Assembly (NCBI RefSeq): GCF_018446385.1
Contig: NC_056000.1
Location: 76,456,688-76,520,687, forward strand
DNA length: 64,000 nt
From: Zingiber officinale
Lineage: Eukaryota; Streptophyta; Magnoliopsida; Zingiberales; Zingiberaceae
Reading direction: 5' to 3'
Shown here: positions 11,897 to 26,200 of the stretch, one piece after another
How positions within the stretch are numbered: the first letter of the stretch is position 1
Layout: every line of letters begins with the position of its first letter
Notes under the pieces: model-generated
Seen by the model: only the letters and a program-made list of their open reading frames with translations
What the model was told of the DNA's origin: nothing
Database searches by the model: none
Translations under genes and position numbers: made by a program

Positions 11897-13054
11897 GGGG
11901 GTGTTTGGTATGAGCATGGGAATGAGAATCGGAATGGAAATTATTGTATTGTGGAATGAGAATGGGTATGAGCATGAATATCACTATTAAAAGCAATGTT
12001 TGGTTAGTTGCATACTTTCTATCGGAATAAATCAATATTTTCTTTTTTACCCTTAAAGGAAAATAAGAGAAAAAAATATATGTGAGAGAAAGATGAATGT
12101 GAGAGAAAAATATGATGAAAGAGAATGATGAGAGAGAAATTATGATGAGAGAGAAAGTGTGATGAGAAAGAATGAAGAGAGAGAAAGTGTGATGAGAGAA
12201 AATGAGAAAAGAGAGTGTGATAGAAGAGAGCATGATGAGAGATAAAATATGATGTGAGAGAAATTATGATGGGAGAGGATGAAGAGATAGAAAATGTAAT
12301 GAGAAAAAATGAGGGGAGAGAGAGTGTGTGATGAGAGAGATTGAGGAGAGAGAAAGTATGATGAGAGAGAAAGTGTGATGAGAAAAAAAGAGAACAGTGA
12401 GTGTGATGGGAGAGATTGAGAAGAGAGAAAGTATGATGAGAGAGAAAGTGTGTTGAGGAAAAAAAAGGAGGGAGTGTGACAAGAGAGATTGAGGAGAGAG
12501 AAAGTGTGATGAGAGCGAAAGTGTGATGAGAAAAAAAAAGAGAAAAGAGAGTGTGCTAGGAGAGATTGAGGAGAGAGAAAGTATGATGAGAGAGAAAGTA
12601 TGATGAAAAAAAAAAAGGCAGAGTGCGATGGAAGAGATGGAGGAGAGAGAAAGTACGATGAGAGAGAAAGTGTAATGAGAAAAAAGAGGAAACAGAGTGT
12701 GATAGGAGAGCGAAAGTGTGTGATAAAATGATGAGAGAGAAAATATGATGATAGAGAATAAGGAGAGAGAAGTGATATGAAAAATAAATAAATAAATAAA
12801 ATTTGATATTTGATATTAAGGGAGAAAATTTTAGTTTTAGGTCAAAAGTATTTTTGGAATAAGAGAATATTTTGATTGATGAAAATAGGATAATGACTCA
12901 TTGAAGGGGAGGTACATGGGAATGAGTTATTACCCAATTTCAAGGATTCATTCCCTTATTTGTATTCCTATTCCTATAATCCAAACATTAACAATGGCAA
13001 TCAATGATTCTCATTCTCATTCCCCACTCCTATTTCCCTAAACCAAACGCCCCC
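11897..13054. mobile_element. Non-autonomous PIF/Harbinger-like DNA transposon, copy 1
   Basis: A 1,158-bp element is bounded by inverted ends GGGGGTGTTTGGT and ACCAAACGCCCCC and flanked on both sides by TTA (11894-11896 and 13055-13057), the 3-bp target duplication of PIF/Harbinger and Tourist elements. The inner ends are also inverted ('gaatgagaatc' against 'gattctcattc'). The middle (about 12060-12790) is a degenerate purine-rich array of 'gagagagaaagtgtgatgaga' units with no coding capacity; the long Ser/Leu/His reading frames here are artefacts of it. A second copy is at 36651-37909. Confidence 0.85.
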
Positions 13055-13057
13055 TTA

Positions 13058-14295
13058 GTTATAATGAAATATACTATCAATGTATTAAATATATATAATA
13101 TGTGTGTGTTTTATGTAAAATTTGATCATTTCTCCTATGGAAATTATGGTTCTCTTGATCCCTTCCATGCCATGGATGAGTAAAGTTATGATAATTGGCA
13201 TGCATATTTTCATGAGCTTGCCGTGAGAATTAATTGTTCAACGAGTAAATAAAGCAACAGGTCGACCAATCACTACTCAAAAAAGTATCATTTAAAGTTG
13301 AAAATTAAGGCACCTCTATTTTATTTCCCGAGCAAATTGCATGCACTCGTAGTTAAAATGCTGCTCGGTGTTGCATGCCCACATGAGTGCATGCAACCGA
13401 TCGAGAAGATTGAAGGTGGCGAAGATTGGAATTGTAGATCGGTCTCCAGTTCCTTAATTCAATAGCTTATCTGTGTGTGAAAAAGAACAATCAAAATATA
13501 TACACATGTAAAGCAACAAGGACAAAGAAATTTGCTGCAACGAGAACAAAGATATTAATAATCGTCCTCGTTTTCTAAAAGGAAAAAATAAATAGAAATG
13601 GTACCACCGTTCCATTTTCAAGAGACGCAACTCGTTTTCGTCGTGTTGTATTGTCAACTGTCGTCCGTCCATTCCACTTGCGTTGGATAGCATGATGTCT
13701 TATTCAACCTTTACAACCTGTGCTAAAAAGGTACTTTCGTACTGCATCACAGCAAGTTACTGTGCTGACACCTAATGAAGGCATTCAATTCTTTGATCTC
13801 TCTATCTGTCTTTATTAATTTTGACTTTCAACGAGTGAAGATCTATTTTGTGTCAGAAACTGTATATGGGCATATTGTTTGTTAGGTTCGAATTTCTTAC
13901 ATCCCTAATTTGCTCTAAAATACCAAACATCAAAAGATTCCACGCCACGAAATATACCAAGGAAATCAAATAGCATTCGGAACGCATCAATAGTTCTAGA
14001 AAAATAGATGACTTCATATTGATCCTTAAGAAAATAACCTACTAATTCGTCTAAACTTCTGCATCTATCAGAGAAATAAGATAAGTTACCGATCAAGGTC
14101 GTTGACCTCTCCGGCATAAATAAACAAATGAATGAAAGTTTCAGTTTCAAAGCGAGAGGCCATGCTATGAAACAAGATCCTCTGTCCACAGCTTCATGAA
14201 GGTTTTGCTCATGTTGAGTACGACTGATCTCAGATGATAATTTGTAGCAATGGAGAACACCAAATATTCTGTCCTCGGCTCTTCGGAACAGAGGC
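13058..14295. other. Intergenic DNA and 3' flank of the CID gene
   Basis: No gene is recognised. The part next to 14296 is the presumed 3' UTR of the minus-strand CID gene. An open frame of 138 codons on the minus strand (13905-14321) overlaps the last CID exon in another frame and has no recognisable family, so it is treated as chance. Confidence 0.6.
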
Positions 14296-17200
14296 TCAGT
14301 TTGAAGCAGCTCGTGTTGCACGCAGCCTTACTGGTGTCTTAGAAGGACTCACCCTGAGATGCAGAGTTAAGTGTTAGGAGTTCAATAGTTGAATGAATTA
14401 AATTTAGGGCAGTGATGTCGGCCAAATCTTGCCTGATTGGAAGAGATCCTAACATCACGCCACTACAGTTGAGGGCGGAAATTGCGCTTTCTGCCTGTCA
14501 CATTCACAAATATGAATTGTAAGATATGGTGAAATCGCCTAGAATCGTTGGAATCTCATCATCAAGTAATAGGTAGAAGGAGAAGTGAATCTCGAAACAT
14601 TTCAGGATAAATCTAAAAATCGTATTAACAAAACATGTTTGTCTCCAACTATATGAGATTTAGCTACATGAATTTTGCCCTTTCATTAAGCTTCCAGTGA
14701 GTTCTATACAAAACTAAACCACTAGCAGTATATGATATGGCGAATAATGTGGGGCCCTCAAGTTGGGTTAAAGTTAAGGAAGCCGGGTGATGTGATGCTC
14801 AAAGTCAAAAAAAAGTCGACACTCGAAAAGGGTTCAATCACATGTCCCGGCCGAGTGATCTAGTCGATCGAACCATTGTATGATCATATCCAAAGTCCCT
14901 CGGGCTCGATGAAACACCGAGCTGTGTAAGTGCAAGGCAGAGCTAGGTCCTCTTGGTCACTCATGGTTAGCGAGGTCACACGACCCAGTTGACCGATTGA
15001 ACCAAAGGCCCGATCGGAAATACTAGACATATGCCCCGACTGGATTCTTCGGCCAAGCGGAGGTCGGGTCCTTGAGAATGACATCGTTCCTTAGCTGACC
15101 CGACCCCGCCCGACAAACGAGGCCTAATCGGCCGGCAAGCCTATCCACTCAGCATATAGATGGCCTACATACTTAACAACTTAATATTCCTTCTTAGCAT
15201 TTTGTGTAACAGTGGTCAAAGAATTAAGGGAATATTCCCTGTGCAGTTTGTGTGAGGAAGCTTCTATACTGCGAAACACAAAAATGGTGGGCCCATTTTT
15301 GGAAAGTTGTCAGAATGTCAGAAGGGATGGTCTTTTTTCGGAAGCACATTGGTGTTCATGCATAGAGAAAGAGTAATACTATATAAGGGGGTATTCACCT
15401 ACAGGCGCAGGTATGCAACCATACGCACTTAGAACTACAGTTAATTTCTATTGTTCATCGCATTCCTTTTCCACTAGATCATTACTGGTTTGAGCATCGG
15501 AGTGTCTAGGTCAGAGATCCCTCCCTGGCCCAGTTGCTGATGTTTCTTCCTTCTACGTTCTTTTTCGACACGCAGGAGAGCTCGATGTCGTTTTCTTCCG
15601 ACTCAAAGTCTTCTCACGGTCAATATTAGAGCCACCTACCCAACGCTCCATCCTCCCCGATTTCAGACAGAATCAAATTTGACATCGTTGGAAATCTTAG
15701 CCTAAATCTGAAATGCAAAAATGAAGGACTGACCGATTCAGTACAGTTATTTTGTAGCAAGAAGACTTTGAGCTACTAATAACTGTGGGGACCTTGACGC
15801 CGCTAGAGGGGGGTGAATAGTGACTCACCCAACGTTTGCTTCCTACAATGGTTAGTATACACAGCGGAATACAAAAAATAAATACTAACAAGAAAAAGTA
15901 AACCTAACACGTTGATTTAACGTGGTTCGGAGATAAAGCTCCTACTTCACGGTTGTCCGTAAGGTGGACGATCCCAATCCGTCGGTGGATGACTCCCCGG
16001 AAAACCTCCGGCTAGCTCGAGTAGCTCTTTGTGGGTGAAGAAACCTCGCCACAAACTCGCACAAGCTCTTGATCACTTAAGAAGACCTTGGAGACTCTAA
16101 TATGGGTTAACCACCTCTATTTTCGTCAATCTTGGCCAAGTACCCCGAGCTCTATTAAATAGAGCTCGGGAGGAAACACCTAGCTGCGTTTCTCGCCACC
16201 AGTCGACTGGTACAACCACCGATCGACTGATCATAAGTGAAATTCGACCGTTACAAGCCAACAACCGCCTACCAGTCAACTGATGAAAACACCAATCGAC
16301 TGATACAGTAATGCTATAGTACTGCTACAATAACGTTACAGTATTGATACAGTGTACACTAAAATTTTACCTGAGTACAATCTCTCATGCACTCGTCCTT
16401 GCCCGCACAACCTAGACCTAACCTTCTAGCCTCCTCCATCAACCTTATATCCCTTGGATGGTTCCCCATCCTTCACGCCTTGCCTTCTGGAACTTCCATT
16501 AGTCTTGTCATCATTGTCTGGTCTTTATTGCCAAGAGTCACGCTCCGGGACTTCATCCTTTGCCAAGTCACACTTGGACTTACATTGCCAAGACTACATA
16601 TTTGGACTTACACCGCCAAGACTCACCCTTGGACTTTCCTTGTTGTACCCGTATCCTGCACACTCACAATGCATATCAAATACAACAATAAACCTAACTT
16701 AAACCTTTGCCCAAATATCAAGTACCCAGATTGCTCCAACAATAACCACCCAAACGCAAAGGCTCGTGCAACAACAACAAACAGCAACCAGTGGTCCTTT
16801 CCAAACGACCTGGCTATATCGATAACAGACCCTCATACCGAGCGAGGGACCCGAGTGGAGGGCCCTTTCCAATCGGTTCCTCCTTTGGCCATATTCATAC
16901 AAGTACCTGTGCAACCGATCAGTCTTTCGCCCGTGTCCCCGTCCCCATATCATGTAGCGATATTCCGCACTCCCTTTGATGATATGGGTCGAGCGGAGAG
17001 GCCCCAAGACTCGTCTTTTGAAAACACACCCGCTCGGGACAATCGAAGGGGGAAAACTCTGATGGCTAGTAGCTACCCCAAGCGGGTAAGTACGTCATTC
17101 TCCAAGGAAATATTGGAGGATAAATTGTTGAGCCACTTCCAACCATTAACGATCAGAGAGTACGAAGGAGCGACCGACTTAGAGAATCATCTACTCAAAT

Positions 17201-20200
17201 TTAAAAATGTCGATATCCTCCATTAGCACACAAATGGCGTCAAGTGCCAAGTATTCCTTACCATTCTCTCTGGCTCAACACCGAGATGGTTCAACCAGCT
17301 CCCCGCTGAGTCCAACTGTCGTTTCAAAGATTTCTACAAGGCATTCCTCCACCACTTCGTCGGTAGTCATCGCTATCATAAGACCACGTTGAGCCTATTT
17401 TCCCTCAAGTAAGGACCCAAGGAGGTGCTGAGAGTATACATTAAAAGATTTAACCAAGTATCCATAGACGTCCCTTCGTCCACCCCGGAGATTCTAGTAA
17501 GTGTCTTCTCCCAAGGGCTCACTGATGAAGACTTCTTCCGGTCCCTGATCAAGAAGCCCCCCAGAGACTTCAACCATCTGCTCGGGAGGGCGACCAAGTA
17601 CATCAATGTAAAAGAGGCACAGTCTACTCAAAAGAAGGAGATTTTCGCACCTGCTCCTGTCTCTACCCCTGGGGTACAAAGCCCCTCCCCCTCCACTTCC
17701 ACACAAAAGAACCCAATCGGACCATCCTTCACATCCCCACGAGCAAAGGCCAAACACAGTTGAACATGATGAAGTCGAGCGGACGCAATTCCCTAAGCCC
17801 TGTCGATGGACCCCGCTGTTATGTACATTTTATCGATTGGGGACCCACAACATTGAAGACTATCTCCCAATAGTCAGAGATATCGCCGACCGAGTGGATC
17901 CCCGGGAGGGACCCCGAAAACACCAATCAGAACCAACAACGACCCCATAACAAAATAACTGAGCCCCATTTCAAGCTCCTACCGAGCCACCACGCCAACC
18001 GACTTGAGAGGAAGAAAACTACGGCAACGCCGCTCAGGATATATAGGTATGATAGCCGGCGGCCCGACCGACGAAGACTCCAACAAAGCCAGAAAATCAC
18101 ACGCGCACCGACTGGAGATTTATGTTGTTGGGTGCAGTCAATAACAAGCGCAAGGGCCCGAAATCAGCTTTGGGCCTAAGGACTTAGAAGGGGTGGAAGT
18201 GCCCCATGACGATACTCTAATCATTAAGGTTGTTATAGCTAATTATAACATACATCGTACTTTTATTAACACGAGCAACTTGGTCAACATTATTTTCAAG
18301 AAGGTGTTCAAGCAATTGCAAATAGAGAAGAGTGAGTTTCTGCCTATGACAACACTCTTATATGGATTCACTGACAATGAAGTTCAGTTGGTCGGACAAA
18401 TTAAGTTTGCTATATCCTTAGGGTGGAGCCCCTGATGAGGACTCATCGATCAACCTTCATCGTGGTCGATGCGCCCTCGGCTTACAATGTAATCTTGGGT
18501 CGATTGATTTTAAATAAGTTTCGAGCGGTCGTCTCGATCTTTTGCCAGAAGATCAAGTTCCTCGTGAACGATTAGGTTGTGGAAATAAAAGGAAACTAAC
18601 TGGTAGCGCGTAAGTGCTATGTGGATGTTGTCAAAACTGAAGCCCGAGTGACGCTGAGAATCCATCGGACAGGGGTGAATGTAATACATGAAGAGCCCCC
18701 GACTCTAATCTACGAAGAAAAGGAGGAGGTTCAGATACATCCCGACCAACTAGAAGCCACCACTCAGATAGCAGCCAATCTGGCGACCAAACTCAAGGTC
18801 GAGTTAGTGGAGTGTCTAACACGCAACAATGATATATTCGCTTGAACACCTAAAGCAATTATGGGCATCTCACCTGGGGTCATGGAACACGTGCTCCATG
18901 TCCTCCCGGAGGCCCGACCAGTCAAGAAGAAGAAAAAAAAAAAGACTTCGGAGCAAACCAAAACAAGATCATCTGAGTGGAGGTGGAAAAGTTGCTCGAG
19001 GCAGGGCATATCTGGGAATTCCAATTCCCGAGTTGATTGACCAATGTGGTGTTGGTGTCTAAGCTGGGAAATAAATGATGGGTCTACATCGATTTCAAGG
19101 AATTGAATAAGACATGCCCAAAGGACTATTATCCCTTGCTACATATTGATCAGCTAGTGGACTCGATGACTGACTGTGAGTTGATATGCATGCTAGATGC
19201 ATACCAGGACTACCACCAAGTCTCATTGGCTAGAGAGGACAAGGAGAAGGTTAGTTTCATCACAGCTGAAGGAACCTATTACTATAATGTTATATCGTTC
19301 GGATTAAAAAAATACAATTGTCACTTACCAACGACTCATGAACAAAGTGTTCCGGAGGCGGATCGGCCGCAACATGGAAGTGTATGTGGATGACATCTTG
19401 ATTAAGTCCCTTTGGGCCACAAACCTTTGTGCTAACATCTACGAGACATGTCAAATGTTGAGAAAGTATGAACTCAAACTCAACCCTCTCAAATGTTTGT
19501 TCGGAACCAAAAGCGAACGGTTCCTTGGCTACATAATGACCAACGAGGGATTGAGGCCAACCCGAGCAAGGCGCAAGCTCTCTGAGACATGGCTCCACCA
19601 TGCAACATGAAAGAAGCCCAACGGCTAACCGGGTGAATCACGACACTGTCACAATTCATCTCAAGATCGTTCGATCGGAGTCTACCCTTCTTCAAAATAC
19701 TTTGCTGAGCTACTAAATTTCAATGGGACACCTCTGCTCGCCAAGCCAATAGTCAGCGAACCCATGTGGGCACACTTGCCGACTACAAGAATGTTGTGGG
19801 GTTGGTTTTAGTATGGCAAGAGGGAAATGTGCAACAACCAATGTATTTCTCAAGTCATTTATTAAAAGATGCAGAGTGCCGCTACACTGCACTCGAGAAG
19901 TTAGCGTACAGACTAGTCTTAGCCGCTTAGAGTTATGTCCTTATTTTATTTCTCATCCAATTATTATATTGACTAATAGCACCCTGGGTCGCGTGCTTAT
20001 CAACCCGGAGGCTTCGAGAAGATTGATCAAATGGACTATGGAGTTGAGCGAGTATGATATATAGTATCAACCCCGAACGGCCATCAAAACCCAAGTCTTA
20101 GTCGATTTTGTGACCGAAATACAGAACCTAGAGCCATAAGAAACTTGAAAAATTTACGCGGATGAGTCGTCCGCTCGACAAGTAGGGGGATCGGAATACT

Positions 20201-23200
20201 TATGATATCATCTCGTGCAGATAAAATGCAGTTGTCTGTTCGAATGGACTATCAGACAACAAATAATAAAGCAGAATATGAAGTCTTGATATCCGGTCTA
20301 CAAGCCGCAAAGCATGTTAGAGCCACCCAAGTTTTGATCTACTTGGATTTTCAGTTGGCGGCTCAACAACTTTCAGGCAATTTCGAGATTAACAACGACT
20401 CAGATTATATGTTGAGAGCAGGATTTCAAGAAGTGACATTACAAAAAATCCCCTGATCGGAGAATCAGAAGGCAAATCAGCTAGCCAAATTGGTCGGCTC
20501 CTTAACCCCGTGGACTCTGGATAACCAGTGGAGCATACATTGTTGATAGCTCACAATGAGCAGCAAGCTGAGCTAGAGCTACAAAGTGATTGGAGAACGC
20601 CATTAATTTCATTTCTCCAACAAGGAATTTGACCAACCGATCGAGAGCAAGCGCGTGCAATCAAGAAAAAGGTCGGTCAGTTCACATTGATTGGAGACCA
20701 TTAGTTCACATTGGTTGGAGACCATTTATACCAGAGGGCTTTCTCTTGGCCCTTGCTCAAGTGCGTCGGGTTGGATGATGTACAATACATCTTACAAGAA
20801 GTTTATCATAGTTCATGTGGAAGCCACTCGGACGATTATTCACTCGCTCGAAAGATTTTACTAGCTGGATATTTTTGGCGCACTCTATAGGCCGATTTGG
20901 CTCAGCTGGTAGCCGCTTGTTTATCGTGTCAAAAGCACCAGAATATCCTGCACCGCCCCACAAAGATGTTGAAGATTTCAATTGTGTCATGCTCGTTCGA
21001 CCAATAGGGAATGGATATTGTAGGACCCTTCCCAATTGCGCCCGGTCAAAGGAGATTCTTTTAGTGGTCGTTGATTATTTTTCTAAATAGGTGGAGGTCG
21101 AGGCTCTGGCAAAGATAACCGAGTGGATGGTCATCAAGTTTTTTTGGCAAAACATAGTATGTCGGTTCAGAATTCCTCATAAGCTCATCTCAGATAATGG
21201 AAGGCAGTTCCAGAGTTGAAAAATTCGAGAGTGGTGCTAAGTTATGGTATCCTGCAAGCGTTCACCTCTGTGTTCTTATCCTCAAAGTCATGGTCAAGCA
21301 GAAGTCACCAATAGAGAAATAATTAGAGGACTCAAAATCAAACTAGACCATGTTGGGGAAAGTTGGGTGGATGAACTACCCAGCGTGTTGTGGGCTCATC
21401 ACACTATGCCTCGAGGCACATTTATATTCGTGAGCGCATTTATATTCGTGCACACACTATATAAGGGGGTCTCTACCTTACCACCTACAGGCGCAGGTAT
21501 GCAACGCAATGCAACCATACGCACTTAGAACTACCGTTAATTTCTACTGTTCATCACATTCCTTTTCCTCTCGATCATTCATTGATTTAAGCGTCGGAAT
21601 GCCTGTGCTAGGGACGCCTCCCTAGCTCGGCTGTTGACGTTTTCTTCCTTCTACGTTCTTTTTCGATACGCAGAAGCACTCGACGTCATTTTCTCCCAGC
21701 TCAAAGTCTTCTCATGGTCAACATCAAAGCCACCTATCCAGCGCTCTATCTTCTCCGATTTCAGACATAATCAGTATATTTAGTGGGTTCTTTGATTTTC
21801 TCCTATCCCTTACATCTGCTTTAATCAATTCAAGCCATTAACTTTCTAACTAGGGATTCTGTTGGTCACTTTCTAACATATCATATTATCCCAATTTATT
21901 TTACTTTCATTGGTAACTTATTAGAGCTACAACTAATAATTGCTGTTGGAAATGAATATATAGTTTTTTTTTATTTTTAACTTAAATAGTTAAAAAATTA
22001 ACCTTAGCGAGAGTTAAATTATTGAAAAACTAATTAAACTGCACCTCATTGATCAAGCAATGAAGAGTTATTTTAGGAGATTACATCAATTTAAGAGTTA
22101 TTTTATGGAAGAAGACTCGTTGATTGAAAGAACAATTAATTTTTTTACCATCCATAAAATTCTTTTACCAAAATACCATAAACAACTCAATAATTAGTTT
22201 ATATTTTCAATTTTAAACCTGACTAGGTACAGACCACTCTGATGCAAGGAATCATATCGGCTATCCCCTTTTCCAACTGAAGAATCTTAATGAAGACTAA
22301 ATAAGATTAGGAAGGTACAATATATTTCTGAAATCTTGAGGAACCTAAAAGAATATTTACTTATATGGATCTGTTAAAATTCTATTTTCAACAGAAGTTT
22401 GCAAAATTCAAGTACAACTTCCTAAATGAAATGATAATATACATGTTTTATGGTAATCAACAGCCAAAAAATTAAAGATAAACTAAACAAAACTTCCATA
22501 TCTAAACAAAAGCCAGAATAAGTTCAGAAACTCATTTTGTGATTTTTCTTTGCACGAGGCCACAAAAGATAATATCTTCCACTTATGTAAAAAGCCTAAC
22601 TACTGGTAAACTAATCAGGACAATGCACAAAACGAAGCAAAAATTGATTACAATGAATCTGCCACATTTGTTGATATCTGATCAACCAATTTCTTTGTGA
22701 AATTAACTAAATTGTACTTGCATCCAACTATTACGGTAACAGATTGAGAAAATACTAGATTACCTGAACAAATTCAATAAATGCAATACATGTTGAGTGC
22801 ATACTATCACCAAGAAGTCTCAAACGAGAAACCTGCACAGCAAGATACTATTAATAAATCCAATATATTGAATCTTCTCACAGTATGCTTATCTAGGTTT
22901 ATGATCTAACCTCACCACAACCATGTTCAAATAAACTTTTGACTTCTGACTGAGTAATCTGTAGCAGGATGAGAAGGTCAACACTTAAAAAGTTAATAAG
23001 AATACAACAATTTCTTGCATTCAATTTGTTGATATATCACGGCCATAAAATCTAGTTTTCAAATAATTAGGTAAAAGAAAGTGATAATGCAGAAACCAAA
23101 ATATTATCGCTACCTTTTTATCAATGTTCGTACAGTAGACTGTCCTTAAAACCATTTCCTCTTCATCTTTGGACTGCACGAAAACTTAACAGTTACAAAT

Positions 23201-26200
23201 TCTTGAATAAAATTCATAATGAAGAGACAAGCATAGATTAGTCTTCTTCCTTTCATGAGATAATCCAAGCAGGCTTTCAAGTAGACTGTTGAAGTAGTTT
23301 GAATAAGGAATAAACATGCTTACTTGAGGAAGAAATTTTATATTCACTGGCAGAATTGCAGTTTTTGAAGGTAAAACTCCGACAGGGTATAAACCTAACA
23401 CGGTCCCATCAAGATTTAGTGCTGCACTTGCACCATCTATGAGAAGAAGAAAAGAAGCTTGACCGCATTAGACGTGTGACAGATGCATATCCAAGAAGGC
23501 AACAGGACCATATAAACATACCTTCATCAGAGTACTCTATAAATGCAAAGCGTAGATTTGAATGGGGATCACCACAGATTCGGCAATCTATTACCTTCAG
23601 CAAAGAAAAATAAAATATCATGAGAAATAATGAATTGAATACATGATTAATTCAATACATCTGTGCTTTCAAGTGACATGAAAAGAGGATAGATGAAATA
23701 ATGTCCATCAACAGAAAATAAATGTCAATTTTCAAATGTCCCAAGGCTGTTTAAAAAAACACTGTTAGCCTAGTCCTTGTTTAAGTTAAGGATAATAAGC
23801 ACTTCTAACTACAAAAATTTTAGGGATCTTAGATGGGTTATTCATGTGGAAGATACTGATATGACATTACTTACCATGTGTTGGGATCTAAACAAATAAT
23901 CAGACAACAAATTTGCATCTCAAAGAAACCAACAGAAGCATGTTGATAATCTGGTCTGGTCCTCAGATCCATTGGTGAATGAAGGTAAGACAGAGCTCAC
24001 TGCATAAGTCTAGATCACATGAGATAAGGCAGATGAGAAATTTTTTTGGTATGATAAAGAGATTATTGATTCTCATTTCATGCTCTGTCTCCATGCAAAA
24101 TGCAGGAATTATTATCTGCAAACTTCCCTAAATCCTCATTACTTGACAGTGACACTACTACCATAACTCTCTAAACAAGACAAGATTTATTGACGGTCAC
24201 AATCATCCATACATTAGTAAATAATCAAGAATGACGCTAGCTGAATCATCAAACAGCTAACAATTGACTCCCTAACAACTTGACCTAAACTCAACAGCTA
24301 GCAGAGGCAGCATACTCTAAGACAGGGTGGATTTTTGGAATTTAGGTTTTTTCTATATAGATGTCTAGAAGCGTAGAAAATGTAATGCCTAAGTGTATAT
24401 CACTAACAGGAGACTTATATATCCTTTGGGAAAAAACAAGTTTTATTCAAGGCAGACAGATAGGAGACTCATTTATGATATCACATACAAGTCTACCCTG
24501 ATGCATCAATATGTCTATCATGCAGTTCACTCCAAATATCTCTTGAAGGTCACATCAGCCAATAATGTGAACATGTTAGTTCATAACGTGGGATCCCCAT
24601 CCATCCAGGATTTAGGCTGCCATTCTAAATGCACAAATAACTCAAGGATGACTGCCTGAAATGAGTTAGAATATGCTACACATACTACAATATTTGGTTC
24701 AAATTGAAAAAAAAAAAAAAAAAAAAAAAACTCAACTGAATGAAATTTTGATTTATATTGGTTTCTGTCCAAATAGGATCGGCTTTGAACCGAATGAGCA
24801 CCCCTACACAAGGATGCTTACTATTTTTTAACCACTAAATAGTTATAAAGTTAAAGAAGTTACAGAATTATTAAGGTGAGATTCTTGAACTGTAGATTAC
24901 CAACTCCATTTAAACACAGGTCAAGCTATATCACTGATGCTATACAGTCTACCTGCTATTAACAAAAATGTTGTGGGATACTTGGCATGAACACAAACCC
25001 CAATTGAAGATATCATGACACAGGTTAGTTATGTGTGTGGAATAAGTAGTAATCTTCATTCCTGCAATCCAGTACTGGTCATGAGCTTTGGCAAACTACT
25101 ATTGGTCATTGGCAGTTGCAGCGCATCATGAATCAATCTAATTGTATGCTATGATTTGGGAAGAAGTCCTTGAATCACTCACTATATTGCACAACAAAGA
25201 ATTTATGATCTTGTTCCGACCAAAAAGAAAGTTAAGGTTCTTGCTTGCTTGGCTACCTCTGGAAGGATGACTCAGTACATAGATGCCTCGGCATGAAAAA
25301 ATTTCAGGATAGACAAAGGCATGCAATTTTATCCAAAACTATGGACTCTCTGTTGGTACCTATAAATAGGCATACATCTACTTGAATGCTACTTTGCGAA
25401 TTTCCGAAGGAACAAAAACTAACTGCAAAAGATTTTCCACTCTGAAAGCAATTTCAGAACTACTCTACAACTGTTGAATATTTCAGTGCCAAACAAAAAG
25501 CGACAACATTGTAGAAAGCTAACATGGCTATGGGCAATTTGAAACACAAGAAACAATTAACAATGTTATATTCCCCAACCGGAGAATACCCCCACAATAG
25601 AATGCATATAGTGATACCCTATATAGATTAGGCTAGTAGCCACTAGCTACTACTGGTATATTGATTGTCATTGCATCAGCTATCCGGCTTCAGGTTGTTT
25701 GAAAAAGAAAGATTCAAAAAATATATAAAAAAAATACTTAGAAACACTCTGAACATTGCAGACTAAACAAAAGAAACTCTCTAAACATTGTAGATTAAAC
25801 AACTTACCTGCCCACATGGAGCAAATATTTCAGCAAGCCTTTCTTCAGTTACCTGATAAATATAGGACAATGACTTAATTAGCACAGAGAGCACATAAAG
25901 TGACACGATTAGTGGTAGAAGGATCAGACAATTGTTTATATAGAAGGAACAAATAAATGTTTACTCACAACGTTATCAATGTTAGAAACATATACAGTTC
26001 GCCTAATGCTATCCTCTTTTTCAGCCCCTCGAAGCCTAAAATTAAGTCTCCTCTTGCCATGGCTATAGCCATTTCTTCTCTGCAAAATAAGGAATAGAAA
26101 TCAAAAATAAGTGTAAATACGTAGTACAATTCTAAAAATATAGAAAAAAAGATTGATATATTTCCTTGAGATCAAATTTTATCACAAAGGATCATTTTAG

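Larger units (their letters stand above)
14733..21773 (+). mobile_element. Old Tat-lineage Ty3/Gypsy element inside a CID intron
   Basis: A 7.0-kb fossil is flanked by a perfect 5-bp target duplication GTATA (14728-14732 and 21774-21778). Left LTR is 14733-15675. The right LTR survives only as about 21415-21773. Between them are remnants of gag (about 16.8-17.8 kb), protease, reverse transcriptase (about 19.0-19.7 kb), RNase H (about 20.1-20.5 kb) and integrase (about 20.6-21.4 kb). Similarity in gag, RT and integrase to the larger element at 44.6 kb places it in the Tat group. It is heavily broken, with well over ten disruptions and no intact gene. The LTR parts that can be compared differ at roughly 8-10% of sites by eye, suggesting a few million years. 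A solo LTR (15784-16741) sits within it. Confidence 0.88.

Noticed and set aside
11670-11897. Plus-strand frame with a long Tyr-Ile repeat
   Set aside because: It reads through a (TA)n microsatellite.
11880-12482. Long minus-strand Ser/Leu/His-rich reading frames, and similar ones at 36670-37792
   Set aside because: They are translations of the purine-rich internal array of two non-autonomous DNA transposons; composition is repeat-driven and no start, domain or codon signal supports a protein.
13905-14321. 138-codon minus-strand frame next to the CID gene
   Set aside because: It overlaps the true last CID exon in a different frame, and has no recognisable family; most likely 3' UTR.
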